The notes: a model not told the origin generated them from the letters alone. A DNA stretch of 64,000 nt from Mesorhizobium australicum (GCF_900177325.1 NZ_FXBL01000004.1:310001-374000), one strand, 5' to 3'; numbered from the stretch's first letter, positions 9,786 through 18,322 are shown. Made by a program: numbers and translations.

Positions 9786-9806
9786 TGCAAATGCAAATCG
9801 TTTGCA
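9786..9806. promoter_or_regulatory. Mur/Fur-type operator between sitA and mur
   Basis: A perfect inverted repeat TGCAAA-TCG-TTTGCA occupies 9792-9806, and another TGCAAA half directly precedes it at 9786-9791. It lies 75 bases before the sitA start and 47 bases before the mur start. Rhizobial Mur is known to repress sitABCD through palindromic sites of this TGCAAA type, so this is the likely manganese-response operator. Confidence 0.75.
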
Positions 9807-9852
9807 ACTAGGAAAACTTGGCAATGCGTCCGCCCTGTCGCATATAGCGGCG

Positions 9853-10284
9853 ATGACGGAGGAAGCGAAAAAGCTGCGCGACTACGAGGCTCGCCTACGG
9901 GAGGCCGGCGTGCGTATCACGCGGCCGCGCCGGGCGATCTTGCAGATCCTTTCCGAGACGGCGGATCATCCCGACGCGATGGAGATCTTCCAGCGGGCGT
10001 TGTCGATCGATCCGACGATTTCGCTCTCGACCGTCTACCGCACCATGAAACTGCTCGAGGACAAGGGCGAGATCCAGCGCCACGCCTTCGCCGGCGGGCC
10101 CTCGCGCTTCGAGCAGGCGGCGGGCGAGCACCACGACCATCTGATCGACCTCGACACCGGCGACGTGATCGAGTTCCATTCCGAGCGGATCGAGCAGCTG
10201 CAGGACGAGATCGCGCGCAGGCTTGGCTACGACATCGTGTATCACCGGCTGGAGCTCTACGGCCGCAAGCGCAAGAGCCGCTAG
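9853..10284 (+). CDS. mur: Fur-family manganese-responsive regulator Mur
   Basis: The 143-residue protein has the Fur winged-helix ([13 protein letters not shown], then [16 protein letters not shown]) and a dimerization/metal domain with HHDH at about 93-96 and HRLELYG near the end. Both CxxC pairs of zinc-containing Fur proteins are missing: the segment reads [13 protein letters not shown]. In rhizobia the Fur homologue beside sitABCD acts as the manganese sensor Mur while iron control is largely handed to RirA and Irr. The ATG of [15 protein letters not shown] is chosen over an upstream start that would run through the operator. It is divergent from sitA and probably autoregulated. Confidence 0.88.
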   Translation: MTEEAKKLRDYEARLREAGVRITRPRRAILQILSETADHPDAMEIFQRALSIDPTISLSTVYRTMKLLEDKGEIQRHAFAGGPSRFEQAAGEHHDHLIDLDTGDVIEFHSERIEQLQDEIARRLGYDIVYHRLELYGRKRKSR

Positions 10285-10285
10285 C

Positions 10286-11893
10286 TCACGCTGCCCGGAT
10301 CAAATCCGCGGCCTTCTCGGCAATCATGATCGTCGGCGCATTGGTGTTGCCGCCGATCAGCGTCGGCATGACCGAGGCGTCGACGACCCGCAGCTGTTCC
10401 AGGCCCCGCACGCGAAGCCTCGTATCGACCACGGCGTTCTCGTCCGTCCCCATCCTGCATGTTCCGACCGGATGGTAGATGGTGTCCGACCGCGCCCGGA
10501 TGTGGCGGATCAGCTCGGTATCGTCGGGCTCTGTCCCGCCGAGATAGAGCTCTGTCTTGCGATAGGGTGCGAGTGCAGGTGCTGCCAGGATGCGCCGCAT
10601 GATCCGGATGCCCTTGAGCAAGGTCTCCGTATCGCGCTCGTCGGCGAGGAAATTCGGGTCGATCCGGGGCGGTGCGAGCGGGTTGGCGCTGTCGAGGCCG
10701 ACAGTGCCGCGCGAATGCGGCCTGGGCACGCAGACATGGCATGAATAGCCATGGCCGAGATGCAGCTTGCGCGCATGGTCGTCGATGATGCCGACGACGA
10801 AGTGAAGCTGGAGATCCGGCTTCTCCAGCGCCGGATCCGACCGGATGAAGGCAGCGCCTTCAGCCCCCGGCGAGGCGATCAGGCCCGTGCCGTCCCGCTT
10901 CCATCGCCTTGCCTCACGGATGATGTCGACAAGGCCGCCGAAACTCACGCCGAGCAGGTTGCGGTCGCCCGACTTCCAAGACGCGACGAAGTCGAGATGG
11001 TCCTGCAGGTTCTGCCCGACGCCGGCAAGCTCGTGCTTCACGAGGATGCCATGCCGCGCGAGTTCCGCGCCCGGCCCGATGCCCGACAGCAGGAGAAGCT
11101 GCGGCGAGTTGAATGCGCCGCCGCACAGGATCACCTCACGCCGCGCCGAGACGATCTCTTCCCGGCCGCCGCGCCGGAACCGGACCCCTGTCGCCCGCTT
11201 GTTCTCAAGCACGATCCCGGTTGCATGGGCGTCGGTCAGCACCGACAGGTTTCTTCGGTCCATCGCCGGATGCAGATAGGCCGCCGCTGCCGAACAGCGC
11301 TCGCCCATCTTTGGCCCGGACCAGAACTGCGTGACCTGGTAGTAGCCCGCGCCCTCCTGCTCCGGTCCGTTGAAATCGTCGTTGAATCGGATCTGGTTTT
11401 CACCGCAGGCGTCGACGAAGGCCTGCACGATCGGCCGCGGCGTGCGCTGTTCGCCTACCTGCAGCGGGCCCGACGCGCCATGGAAGGCGTCCTCGCCGCG
11501 CTGGTTGCCCTCGGCCTTGCGGAAATAAGGCAGCACGTCCTGCCATCCCCAGCCATCGCAGCCAGCGGCCGTCCAGCCGTCATAGTCCGAGCGATGGCCG
11601 CGGATGTAGAGCATCGCGTTGATGGCGCTCGACCCGCCCAGCGCCTTGCCGCGCGGCTGGTAGCCGCGGCGTCCGCCAAGGCCGGGCTGGGGAACGGTCT
11701 GGTAGGCCCAGTTCGAGATCTTGGGCCGCCCGGGCAGCATCAAGGCCGTACCGGTCGGCGCGCGGATGAGGATGTGCTTGCCGTCGCCGCCTGCCTCGAG
11801 CAGGCAGACGGTCGCGTCCGTGTCCTCGCTCAGCCGTGCGGCAAGCGTCGATCCGGCGGACCCGCCTCCGACGATGACATAGTCGAATTCCAT
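10286..11893 (-). CDS. GMC-family FAD-dependent alcohol/choline dehydrogenase
   Basis: The 535-residue flavoprotein has the N-terminal dinucleotide motif GGGSAGSTLAARL (residues 9-21) and the two GMC signatures: GKALGGSSAINAMLYIRGH near 90 and GGAFNSPQLLLLSGIGP near 255. The C-terminal catalytic region has YHPVGTCRMG followed by VDASVMPTLIGGNTNAPTIM. It likely oxidises a primary alcohol; choline dehydrogenase itself is one candidate, but no betaine aldehyde dehydrogenase is near. The ATG of MEFDYVIVGGG has GGAGGGG just upstream. It converges on mur with a one-base gap and follows the DJ-1-family gene. Confidence 0.9.
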   Translation of the reverse strand: MEFDYVIVGGGSAGSTLAARLSEDTDATVCLLEAGGDGKHILIRAPTGTALMLPGRPKISNWAYQTVPQPGLGGRRGYQPRGKALGGSSAINAMLYIRGHRSDYDGWTAAGCDGWGWQDVLPYFRKAEGNQRGEDAFHGASGPLQVGEQRTPRPIVQAFVDACGENQIRFNDDFNGPEQEGAGYYQVTQFWSGPKMGERCSAAAAYLHPAMDRRNLSVLTDAHATGIVLENKRATGVRFRRGGREEIVSARREVILCGGAFNSPQLLLLSGIGPGAELARHGILVKHELAGVGQNLQDHLDFVASWKSGDRNLLGVSFGGLVDIIREARRWKRDGTGLIASPGAEGAAFIRSDPALEKPDLQLHFVVGIIDDHARKLHLGHGYSCHVCVPRPHSRGTVGLDSANPLAPPRIDPNFLADERDTETLLKGIRIMRRILAAPALAPYRKTELYLGGTEPDDTELIRHIRARSDTIYHPVGTCRMGTDENAVVDTRLRVRGLEQLRVVDASVMPTLIGGNTNAPTIMIAEKAADLIRAA

Positions 11894-11959
11894 GGTCCCC
11901 TCCCGGCCAGCCTTCATCTTGGCGCGACCGGGCTCAGGAATCCAGTGGGATGATGATGC

Positions 11960-12577
11960 TCAGGCCGCCATCGCCGGCCGCATCATATGCTGGCCGTGTC
12001 TGATCTCGGTGCCGAGCACTTTCAGGCATTCGCGCATGAAGTTGGAAAGCCCTGGCCAGCCCTTGGCGGAGACGAGATTGCCGTCGACATGCGCGCCATT
12101 TGCAGGAACGTCGACATAGATGCCGCCGGCGAGAGTCACTTCGGGCTCGCAATATTGCAGCGCCGCGACCTTCTTGCCGCGCACCACACCGTCGACGGCG
12201 ATCAGGATCTGCACGCCATGGCAGATGGTGAAGATCGGCTTTCCGGTCTCGTGGAAATGACGCACGATCGCCTGCACGCGCTTGTCGATGCGGATGTATT
12301 CCGGGCCGCGGCCGCCGGCGCAGTAGACGGCGTCGTAGTCCTCGGGCTTAACCTCGGCGAAGGTCTTGTTGACGTAGTAGTCGTGGCCGAGCTTCTCGGT
12401 ATAGGTCTGGTGCCCTTCGAAGTCGTGCAGCGACGTCTTGACGAGCTCGCCCGCTTTCTTGTCCGGACAGACCACATGGACGGTGTGGCCAACCGCATGC
12501 ATGGTCTGCTCGAACACGAAGATTTCGTATTCCTCGCTGAACTCGCCCACGAGCATCAATATCTTCTTGCCTGCCAT
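11960..12577 (-). CDS. DJ-1/PfpI family protein
   Basis: The 205-residue protein has the class I glutamine-amidotransferase-like fold of DJ-1/PfpI, with the nucleophile elbow FTICHGVQ (C119-H120) and the acid-bearing segment YDAVYCAGGRGPEYIR. Family members include proteases, glyoxalases and deglycases, so the reaction is uncertain. GGGAGGAAGACT precedes the ATG. It is 66 bases upstream of the GMC oxidoreductase on the same strand and may be co-transcribed with it. Confidence 0.85.
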   Translation of the reverse strand: MAGKKILMLVGEFSEEYEIFVFEQTMHAVGHTVHVVCPDKKAGELVKTSLHDFEGHQTYTEKLGHDYYVNKTFAEVKPEDYDAVYCAGGRGPEYIRIDKRVQAIVRHFHETGKPIFTICHGVQILIAVDGVVRGKKVAALQYCEPEVTLAGGIYVDVPANGAHVDGNLVSAKGWPGLSNFMRECLKVLGTEIRHGQHMMRPAMAA

Positions 12578-12596
12578 AGTCTTCCTCCCTGGCGTC

Positions 12597-12621
12597 GATT
12601 ATTCCGCGATCCGAAATAATT
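12597..12621. promoter_or_regulatory. Imperfect inverted repeat upstream of the DJ-1 gene
   Basis: The arms GATTATTCCG and CGAAATAATT flank five bases, with two mismatches. The repeat lies 20 to 44 bases before the ATG of the DJ-1/PfpI gene. It could be an operator or part of a promoter; no cognate regulator is evident nearby. Confidence 0.25.
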
Positions 12622-12675
12622 CGAGGCATCCTAATCGAGGATCGATCGTCAGGGAAGAGGTTTGGTAGGACCAGT

Positions 12676-13209
12676 CTAATCTCGCAGGCGGCGCCAGGAA
12701 TAGCCGCTTGTCGTGTCGGAAGACGTGGACGTGGGCTGGTAATACAGGCCGATTCCGCCGGTTTCGCCTTTCTCGAGCCGCTCGATCAGGACCGGGTGAG
12801 ACACTTCGAACTCGTCGAAGCCGACGCGCAGCATATGCGGCAACTGGTCGACCAGAACCTGCCCTGTCGCACGTATGGGCCCGGCATAGCCATACCGGCT
12901 GCGCAGCAGCTCGGCCTTGGAGAAGGAACGCCCATCGTTGAAGGCTGGAAATGACAAAGCGACGAGCGCCACCTGGTCGAGCACGTCGGCGATCGCCTCC
13001 ACCGGGTCGGCAGGCGCCAGCAGCACGCCGATCCTGTCCCTGTCGCGCAGCCTCTCGTCGGCCGGGATCTCGAGGAATGCACTGAGCGGCAGGATCAGCT
13101 TGCCGTTGGAGCCGGGCGCGTCGAACTCCTCGGAATGGCTCCATTCGTCGTCGCGAAAGCCGGACGGCGTCCAGAGCCGCGTCTCGGGCGGGGGGGCGGG
13201 TTCGGTCAT
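12676..13209 (-). CDS. DUF934 protein of the sulfate assimilation operon
   Basis: The 177-residue protein belongs to the DUF934 family, found in alphaproteobacteria beside cysI and cysH. Recognisable parts are a central VALSFPAFNDGRSFSKAELL segment and a late YYQPTSTSSDTTSGYSWRR tail. Its biochemical role is not established; an accessory role to the sulfite reductase or APS reductase is the usual suggestion. Its ATG lies 8 bases after the cysH stop, so it is the last gene of the operon. Confidence 0.88.
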   Translation of the reverse strand: MTEPAPPPETRLWTPSGFRDDEWSHSEEFDAPGSNGKLILPLSAFLEIPADERLRDRDRIGVLLAPADPVEAIADVLDQVALVALSFPAFNDGRSFSKAELLRSRYGYAGPIRATGQVLVDQLPHMLRVGFDEFEVSHPVLIERLEKGETGGIGLYYQPTSTSSDTTSGYSWRRLRD

Positions 13210-13217
13210 GACAGTTC

Positions 13218-13970
13218 CTAGAGCGACGATGCCGTCAGCGAGTGGTCGAGGTCCGACAGGTGAATGCCGCATTCCGTCTTGGCTTGTCCAGCCCAACGTC
13301 CGGATCGCGCATCTTCGCCTTCCTTGACCGGCTGGGTGCAGGGAAAGCAGCCGATGGACAGGTAGCCGTAGGCGACGAGCGGATTTTCCCTCAACTGGTG
13401 CTCGCGCATATAGGCGGCGAGATCGGCCGTCGTCCACTTCGCCAGCGGATTGATGCGGATGCGCGGTCCCACCGCCTCGAATACCGGCAAACCGTTGCGC
13501 GTCGCCGCCTGGAAGCGCTTGCGGCCGGTGAACCAGGCCGCGAGCGGCTCGACCGCGCGCGCCATCGGTTCGACCTTGCGGATGTTGCAGCAAGCGTCGG
13601 TATTCGACTTGTGCAGTTCGCCCTCGGGATCCGTTTCCCGCAGCGAGGAAGCCAGCGGCTCGAAGACCGTGATATTGCGCAGCCCAAAATCGGCCGAGAG
13701 CGCGTCCCGGTATTGCAGCGTCTCGCCGAAATGCTTGCCGGTATCGAGGAAGATCACCTGCAGCGCCGGGTCTATGCGCGCGATCATGTGCAGCAGCACG
13801 GCGGAATCCGCGCCGAACGACGACACCGCGCCCAGCCCCTGCAGTCCGAAGCGGCCGATCGAGAAGGTGATAATGTCCTGCGGCTCAAGCTGCCCGTAGC
13901 GGGCCTCCAGCGCCGCGGCCTCGATCGCAGCCTCTTCCTCGGCGCTAAGCTGCTTTAGCTTCGCTAGCAT
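13218..13970 (-). CDS. cysH: Adenylyl-sulfate (APS/PAPS) reductase CysH
   Basis: CysH reduces activated sulfate to sulfite with electrons from thioredoxin or glutaredoxin. The 250-residue protein has the PP-loop-like SSFGADSAVLLH, a cysteine pair in DACCNIRKVEP, a second pair in IGCFPCTQPV, and the catalytic C-terminal ECGIH. The two cysteine pairs are iron-sulfur ligands in APS-reducing enzymes, so APS rather than PAPS is the likely substrate. The start chosen (MLAKLKQLSAEEE) overlaps the 3' end of cysI by 26 bases, which implies coupling. Confidence 0.94.
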   Translation of the reverse strand: MLAKLKQLSAEEEAAIEAAALEARYGQLEPQDIITFSIGRFGLQGLGAVSSFGADSAVLLHMIARIDPALQVIFLDTGKHFGETLQYRDALSADFGLRNITVFEPLASSLRETDPEGELHKSNTDACCNIRKVEPMARAVEPLAAWFTGRKRFQAATRNGLPVFEAVGPRIRINPLAKWTTADLAAYMREHQLRENPLVAYGYLSIGCFPCTQPVKEGEDARSGRWAGQAKTECGIHLSDLDHSLTASSL

Positions 13971-15615
13971 AGAGCGCCTCCTTGAAGGGCGCGGGGCCGA
14001 GACGGCGATAGGCGTCGAGGAACTTTTCCGAGGCGTCGCGGCGATGCGCGAGATAGGTGTCGACGATCTTCTCGATCGCGTCGGTGATCTCGTCGGGGCC
14101 GAAGCCGCGTCCGATGATCTCGCCGATCGAGGCATTCTCGTCGCCCGAGCCACCCAGCGTCACCTGGTAAAGCTCCGCGCCCTTCTTCTCCACGCCGAGG
14201 ATGCCGATATGGCCGACATGGTGATGGCCGCAGGCATTGATGCAGCCGGAGATCTTCAGCTTCAGCTCGCCGATCTCCTTCTGCCGCGCCAGCGAGGCAA
14301 AGCGCTGAGAGATGTCCTGTGCGACCGAGATCGAACGCGCATTGGCGAGCGCGCAGTAGTCCAGGCCCGGGCAGGCGATGATGTCCGTGATCAGGTTCGA
14401 GTTCGCCGTGGCGAGCCCGATCTCGACCAGCCGGTCGTAGATCGCCTTGAGATCGGCCCGCGCGACATGCGGCAGGATCAGGTTCTGCTCATGGCTGACA
14501 CGGATCTCGTCGAACGCATAGCGCTCGGCGATGTCGGCGACCGCGTCCATCTGGCCGTCGCTGGCATCGCCCGGCGCTTCGCCGGTGCCCTTGAGGGATA
14601 TGGTCACCGCGGCGTAGTCGGGGTGCTTGTGCGTGACGACGTTCTGGTCGAGCCATTCGCCGAACGAGCGCGAGTCGAGCCGCGCGAGCTTCACCACCTC
14701 GTCGCCCTCGGGACGCGGCGCCAGCGCCGGCGGCGCGAAATAGGCGCCGATCGCGGCGATGTCCTGCTCGGGCAGCGTCAGCACGCTGTCCTTGAGCGCA
14801 TTCCACTCGGCCTCGACCTGACGCGAGAATTCTTCCGTGCCGGTCTCGTGCACCAGGATCTTGATGCGCGCCTTGTATTTGTTGTCGCGGCGGCCGTGCA
14901 GATTGTACACGCGCATCACAGCGGTGATGTAGGAGAGCAGGTGCTCTTCCGGCAGGAAATCCTTGATCTTCTTGGCGATGATCGGCGTGCGGCCCTGACC
15001 GCCGCCGACCCAGACGGCGAAGCCAAGCTCGCCCTTCTCGTTTTTCTTCAGATGCAGGCCGATGTCGTGAACCTGGATCGCGGCGCGATCGCGCTCCGCG
15101 CCCGTCACGGCGATCTTGAACTTGCGCGGCAGGTAGGAGAACTCGGGATGCACCGACGACCACTGGCGCAGGATCTCGGCATAGGGCCGTGGATCGGCCA
15201 CCTCGTCGGCGGCAGCACCCGCGAAATGATCGGCGGTCACATTGCGGATGCAGTTGCCGCTGGTCTGCAGCGCGTGCATCTCGACCGAGGCGAGATCGGC
15301 AAGGATCGCCGGGATGTCCGACAGGGCCGGCCAGTTGTACTGGATGTTCTGCCGCGTGGTGAAATGGCCGTAGCCCTTGTCGTAGGTGCGGGCGATATGC
15401 GCGAGCATCCGCATCTGCTTCGACGACAGCGTTCCGTAGGGGATCGCGACGCGCAGCATGTAGGCGTGGAGCTGGAGGTAGACGCCGTTCATCAGCCGCA
15501 GCGGCCGGAACTGGTCCTCCGTGATCTCGCCGGCAAGCCTGCGGTCCACCTGGTCGCGGAACTCGGCGACGCGGGCCTGGACGAAGGAATGGTCGAATTC
15601 GTCGTAGCGATACAT
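13945..15615 (-). CDS. cysI: Sulfite/nitrite reductase hemoprotein CysI
   Basis: This siroheme and [4Fe-4S] enzyme performs the six-electron reduction of sulfite to sulfide. The 556-residue protein has the duplicated ferredoxin-like and hemoprotein domains. The cluster and siroheme ligands lie in CPGLDYC (CX5C) and GCINACG (CX3C). The TSGNCIRNVTADHF segment lies in the first half. Siroheme for it would come from cysG at the head of the same operon, and sulfite from cysH downstream, so sulfite rather than nitrite is the likely substrate. Confidence 0.93.
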   Translation of the reverse strand: MYRYDEFDHSFVQARVAEFRDQVDRRLAGEITEDQFRPLRLMNGVYLQLHAYMLRVAIPYGTLSSKQMRMLAHIARTYDKGYGHFTTRQNIQYNWPALSDIPAILADLASVEMHALQTSGNCIRNVTADHFAGAAADEVADPRPYAEILRQWSSVHPEFSYLPRKFKIAVTGAERDRAAIQVHDIGLHLKKNEKGELGFAVWVGGGQGRTPIIAKKIKDFLPEEHLLSYITAVMRVYNLHGRRDNKYKARIKILVHETGTEEFSRQVEAEWNALKDSVLTLPEQDIAAIGAYFAPPALAPRPEGDEVVKLARLDSRSFGEWLDQNVVTHKHPDYAAVTISLKGTGEAPGDASDGQMDAVADIAERYAFDEIRVSHEQNLILPHVARADLKAIYDRLVEIGLATANSNLITDIIACPGLDYCALANARSISVAQDISQRFASLARQKEIGELKLKISGCINACGHHHVGHIGILGVEKKGAELYQVTLGGSGDENASIGEIIGRGFGPDEITDAIEKIVDTYLAHRRDASEKFLDAYRRLGPAPFKEALYASEAKAA

Positions 15616-15636
15616 CTTCTTCTTCCCTTGGGCCGG

Positions 15637-15960
15637 CTAGATGCCGGCCGCGAACCCTTCGTCGACGGGACGCGGGCGCGCCTGTTTTCCGAGATCGGTC
15701 CGGTTCGTCGGTCCGGCGGCCCGGATGCGCTCGCGCAGCCTGAGCGGCCGGATCTCGCCCTCCAGCAGCTCGACGTCGATCAGGTCGACATCCACCACCT
15801 CGTTGCGGGCGTAGGAGTCCTTGCCGAGGCGCTCCAGCCGCTCCTCGGCCGGCTTGTCGTGCGCAACCTCGGCATAGTCGATCGTCTCGTGCCAGACCTG
15901 GTCGGAGCCGAACCAGACGGCTTCTCCATCTGTGAGCCGGTTTGCGGTGAGAACCTTCAT
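15637..15960 (-). CDS. DUF2849 protein of the sulfate assimilation operon
   Basis: This 107-residue protein begins MKVLTANRLTDGEAVWF and contains RNEVVDVDLIDVELLEGEIR. DUF2849 proteins are small and occur almost always between cysG and cysI in alphaproteobacteria; their function is unknown. It starts 11 bases after cysG and ends 21 bases before cysI, so it belongs to the operon. Confidence 0.88.
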   Translation of the reverse strand: MKVLTANRLTDGEAVWFGSDQVWHETIDYAEVAHDKPAEERLERLGKDSYARNEVVDVDLIDVELLEGEIRPLRLRERIRAAGPTNRTDLGKQARPRPVDEGFAAGI

Positions 15961-15971
15961 CTCTGTCTCCG

Positions 15972-17399
15972 TCAGGCGGCGACCGTCTCGCGGTCGTGGA
16001 CCGCGAGCGCCGTGGATGTGTCGAACCGCGCACCTGCGACCGCGTCGCCGATTATCGTCATCACCGGGCCGGTCAGGTCCTCGCGCGCTTCGAGCGCGGG
16101 CAGGTCGGCGAGCGTGCCGTGGAACAGGCGGCGCGAGGCGAGGCTTGCGTTCTCGACCACGGCGACGGCCGTGTCCGGCGAGAGCCCGGCCTCGATAAGG
16201 CGCGTCGCCACGTCGGCCGCGATCGAGCGGCCCATGTAAACTGCGACCGTCGCGCCCGAGATCGCCAGCTTCCCCCAATCCGGCAGTGTGCCGCCCTTCA
16301 AATCGTGGCCGGTGGTGAACACCATCGACGAGGCGACGCCGCGCAGCGTCAGCGGCAGCTCGAAATCGGCCGCGGCCGCGAAGGCCGCGGTCACGCCGGG
16401 CACCACTTCGTAGGACACGCCGGCCTCGCGCAGCGCCGCCATCTCCTCGCCTGCGCGTCCGAAGACCAGCGGATCGCCGCACTTCAGCCGCACCACGCGC
16501 TTGCCCGCCTGCCCGAGTTCGACCAGCAGCTCGTTGATCTCAGCCTGGCTCTTGGAGTGGCAGCCCTTGCGCTTGCCGACGCCGATGCGCTCGGCGTCGC
16601 GACGGCCCATGGCGATCACCGCCTCGGGCACCAGCGCGTCGTGGACGATCACGTCCGCCTCCATCAGCAGGCGGTGCGCGCGTAGGGTGAGGAGATCCTC
16701 GGCGCCCGGCCCGGCGCCGACGAGCGCGACATGGCCAACAATTTCGCCCTGGCGCGACAGCAGAATGTCTGCCGCGACCTGCGCTTCCTCGAACGAGCCG
16801 ATCTCCATCGCCCGCGCCGGTGCGCCATTGAAGAATTCGTTCCAGTAGCCGCGCCGCGCCGCGCCCTTCGGCAACAGACGCTCGACAGCCGCCCGGTAAG
16901 ACGCCGCCAGCGTTGCCAGCCGGCCGAGCGACGGTGACAGCATCCGGTCGATCCGGGCGCGGATCATCTGCGCCAACACGGGCCCAGCGCCCTCGGTGCC
17001 GATCGCGATTGCCACCGGCGCGCGGTTGACCAGCGCCGGCGTGAAGAAGTCGCACAGTTCCGGCCGGTCGACGGCGTTGACACAGATGCCGGCGGCGCGG
17101 GCATCCGCGACGATCCGCTCATCGAGCGCCTCATCGCCCGTGGCGGCGAAGACCAGGGTCGCGCCCGCAAGCAGCTTCGCCTCATAGGGCGCCTTCAGCA
17201 GGCGCGCATCATTGGCGGCAGCCCAGGCAGCCAGCTCCGCTTCCGCATCCTCGGCGACGATCGTCAGCCTCGCACTCGACTGTGCCATCAGGCGCGCCTT
17301 GGCCAGCGCTTCGTCGCCGTTGCCGACGATGACGACGCTACGGCCTTCCACCTTCATGAAGACCGGAAACGCATTGAGCCTGGATTCGTGCGAGGACAT
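15972..17399 (-). CDS. cysG: Siroheme synthase CysG (fused dehydrogenase/ferrochelatase and methyltransferase)
   Basis: The 475-residue protein fuses two activities that make siroheme. The N-terminal third is the precorrin-2 dehydrogenase/sirohydrochlorin ferrochelatase with the NAD motif VVIVGNGDEALAKARL. The C-terminal two thirds is uroporphyrinogen-III C-methyltransferase, with VGAGPGAEDLLTLRAHRLL, VRLKCGDPLVFGRAGEE and a late VAVVENASL. I chose the ATG of MSSHESRLNAFPVFMKVEG, which has AAGGTGA upstream. It heads the operon cysG-DUF2849-cysI-cysH-DUF934. Confidence 0.95.
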   Translation of the reverse strand: MSSHESRLNAFPVFMKVEGRSVVIVGNGDEALAKARLMAQSSARLTIVAEDAEAELAAWAAANDARLLKAPYEAKLLAGATLVFAATGDEALDERIVADARAAGICVNAVDRPELCDFFTPALVNRAPVAIAIGTEGAGPVLAQMIRARIDRMLSPSLGRLATLAASYRAAVERLLPKGAARRGYWNEFFNGAPARAMEIGSFEEAQVAADILLSRQGEIVGHVALVGAGPGAEDLLTLRAHRLLMEADVIVHDALVPEAVIAMGRRDAERIGVGKRKGCHSKSQAEINELLVELGQAGKRVVRLKCGDPLVFGRAGEEMAALREAGVSYEVVPGVTAAFAAAADFELPLTLRGVASSMVFTTGHDLKGGTLPDWGKLAISGATVAVYMGRSIAADVATRLIEAGLSPDTAVAVVENASLASRRLFHGTLADLPALEAREDLTGPVMTIIGDAVAGARFDTSTALAVHDRETVAA

Positions 17400-17788
17400 C
17401 TCTGGGGTCACCTTGGAGCGTCGCATTTTCCCGGATCATCCCCGCAATATGGAGGCATCGGCTGTCTCGGCGTGCGCGGCAAGGCAATCGCTTTTCTGTC
17501 GCGCGAAGAGCGCGCGCAAAAATATTCCACGGACGCGTCGTTCGCGCTCGATGCCCCGTCGATTGTCCAGCTAAGGGCCGATCAGCTCCGCGGTTTCTGG
17601 AGAGCCAGTAAAATGAATATGTTGACGCGGCATCAGGCCGTACGTTCAGGTCAATCTATACAATTTTTATAGACAATGGAGGATTTCATGAGGACGCGAC
17701 CTTTGCCCTGTCGCGCAAGTCCATTCCGATTTCTGCGGCGTTTTGGAATCCGCTTCCTTTTTCACCAGATCGCCGACCGGAGGCGACG
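17400..17788. other. Intergenic region between cysG and trxC
   Basis: These 389 bases hold the promoter region of the cysG operon (minus strand), the downstream side of trxC, one clear palindrome (17655-17673) and a short ORF with a strong ribosome site (17688-17810). The 17400-17640 part shows no conserved coding signal that I recognise. Confidence 0.6.
17655..17673. promoter_or_regulatory. AT-rich palindrome TCTATA-N7-TATAGA
   Basis: This is a perfect six-base inverted repeat in a very AT-rich patch within GC-rich DNA. On the plus strand TTCAGG at 17645-17650 and TATAGA at 17668-17673 are 17 bases apart and could form a promoter that the palindrome overlaps. It may instead control cysG on the other strand, whose start is about 255 bases away. 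Confidence 0.45.
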
Positions 17789-17810
17789 TTACGCTCGGCT
17801 CCGGAGTTGA
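17688..17810 (+). CDS. Possible 40-residue arginine-rich peptide
   Basis: The ATG follows GGAGGATTTC, a strong and well-spaced ribosome site. The peptide begins MRTRPLPCRASPFRFLRRFG and is very basic. It overlaps the 3' end of trxC by 22 bases on the opposite strand. It could be a leader peptide, a remnant of a larger gene, or chance; I recognise no family. Confidence 0.3.
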   Translation: MRTRPLPCRASPFRFLRRFGIRFLFHQIADRRRRYARLRS

Positions 17811-18235
17811 TCGCGCGCCCAGTTGACGATCTGTTGAGCGGTCATGGCCCCGGAAACCCGCGCAACCTCCTGTCCATCGGCGAACAGCAGCATCGTCGGA
17901 ATGCTTCTGATTCCGAGACGACCGGCCAGTTCGTTCTCCGAGTCGGAATTGAGCTTGAGCAGACGGATGCCGGGCTCGAGCGTCGCGGCGGCAGCCTCGA
18001 AGGCGGGCGACATCATGCGGCAGGGGCCGCACCAGGGAGCCCAGACGTCCACCAGCACGGGAATGTCGCCACGCTGCGTTTGGCGCTTGAACATGTCGGC
18101 GTCGGCATCCACCGGTTTCGAGGCAAAGAGCGGCGTTCTGCATTTGCCGCACCGCGCCGACCCCGCCGGGCGATCGTCGGGCACTCTGTTGACCCCGCCG
18201 CACGTCGTGCAGACGATCTGATGGCTACCGGACAT
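17789..18235 (-). CDS. trxC: Thioredoxin TrxC (thioredoxin 2) with N-terminal zinc ribbon
   Basis: This is a cytoplasmic disulfide reductase of 148 residues. An N-terminal zinc ribbon has cysteines at C9, C12, C29 and C32. The thioredoxin domain follows, with active site WAPWCGPC (C69 and C72) and the cis-proline region RSIPTMLLF. The zinc ribbon is what separates TrxC from TrxA. It is divergent from an ArsR/BigR-like regulator, with 87 bases between the two starts and a palindromic operator in that space, so redox or sulfur control is likely. Confidence 0.92.
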   Translation of the reverse strand: MSGSHQIVCTTCGGVNRVPDDRPAGSARCGKCRTPLFASKPVDADADMFKRQTQRGDIPVLVDVWAPWCGPCRMMSPAFEAAAATLEPGIRLLKLNSDSENELAGRLGIRSIPTMLLFADGQEVARVSGAMTAQQIVNWARDQLRSRA

Positions 18236-18286
18236 TCATTATCGCTCCACACCTGGCCCCGTCGCCGGCTCGGGCCGTCGTCAGGG

Positions 18287-18316
18287 TTGACTAAATATAC
18301 GTATCTAAGTAGATAC
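18287..18316 (+). promoter_or_regulatory. Promoter and overlapping operator of the BigR-like regulator
   Basis: TTGACT at 18287-18292 and TAGATA at 18310-18315, 17 bases apart, fit a vegetative promoter. A perfect inverted repeat GTATCT-AAGT-AGATAC at 18301-18316 covers the -10 box. Transcription from it would begin at about 18322, at or one base before the ATG at 18323, so the mRNA would be leaderless. The repeat also lies in the upstream region of trxC. Confidence 0.6.
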
Positions 18317-18322
18317 AAAAAA

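Noticed and set aside
14044..16239. A 731-codon plus-strand frame opposite cysI and cysG
   Set aside because: It is a shadow of the cys operon; the minus strand holds complete conserved enzymes.
17388..17672. A 94-codon plus-strand ORF upstream of the palindrome
   Set aside because: It overlaps the cysG start in antisense, has no ribosome site and no recognisable motif.
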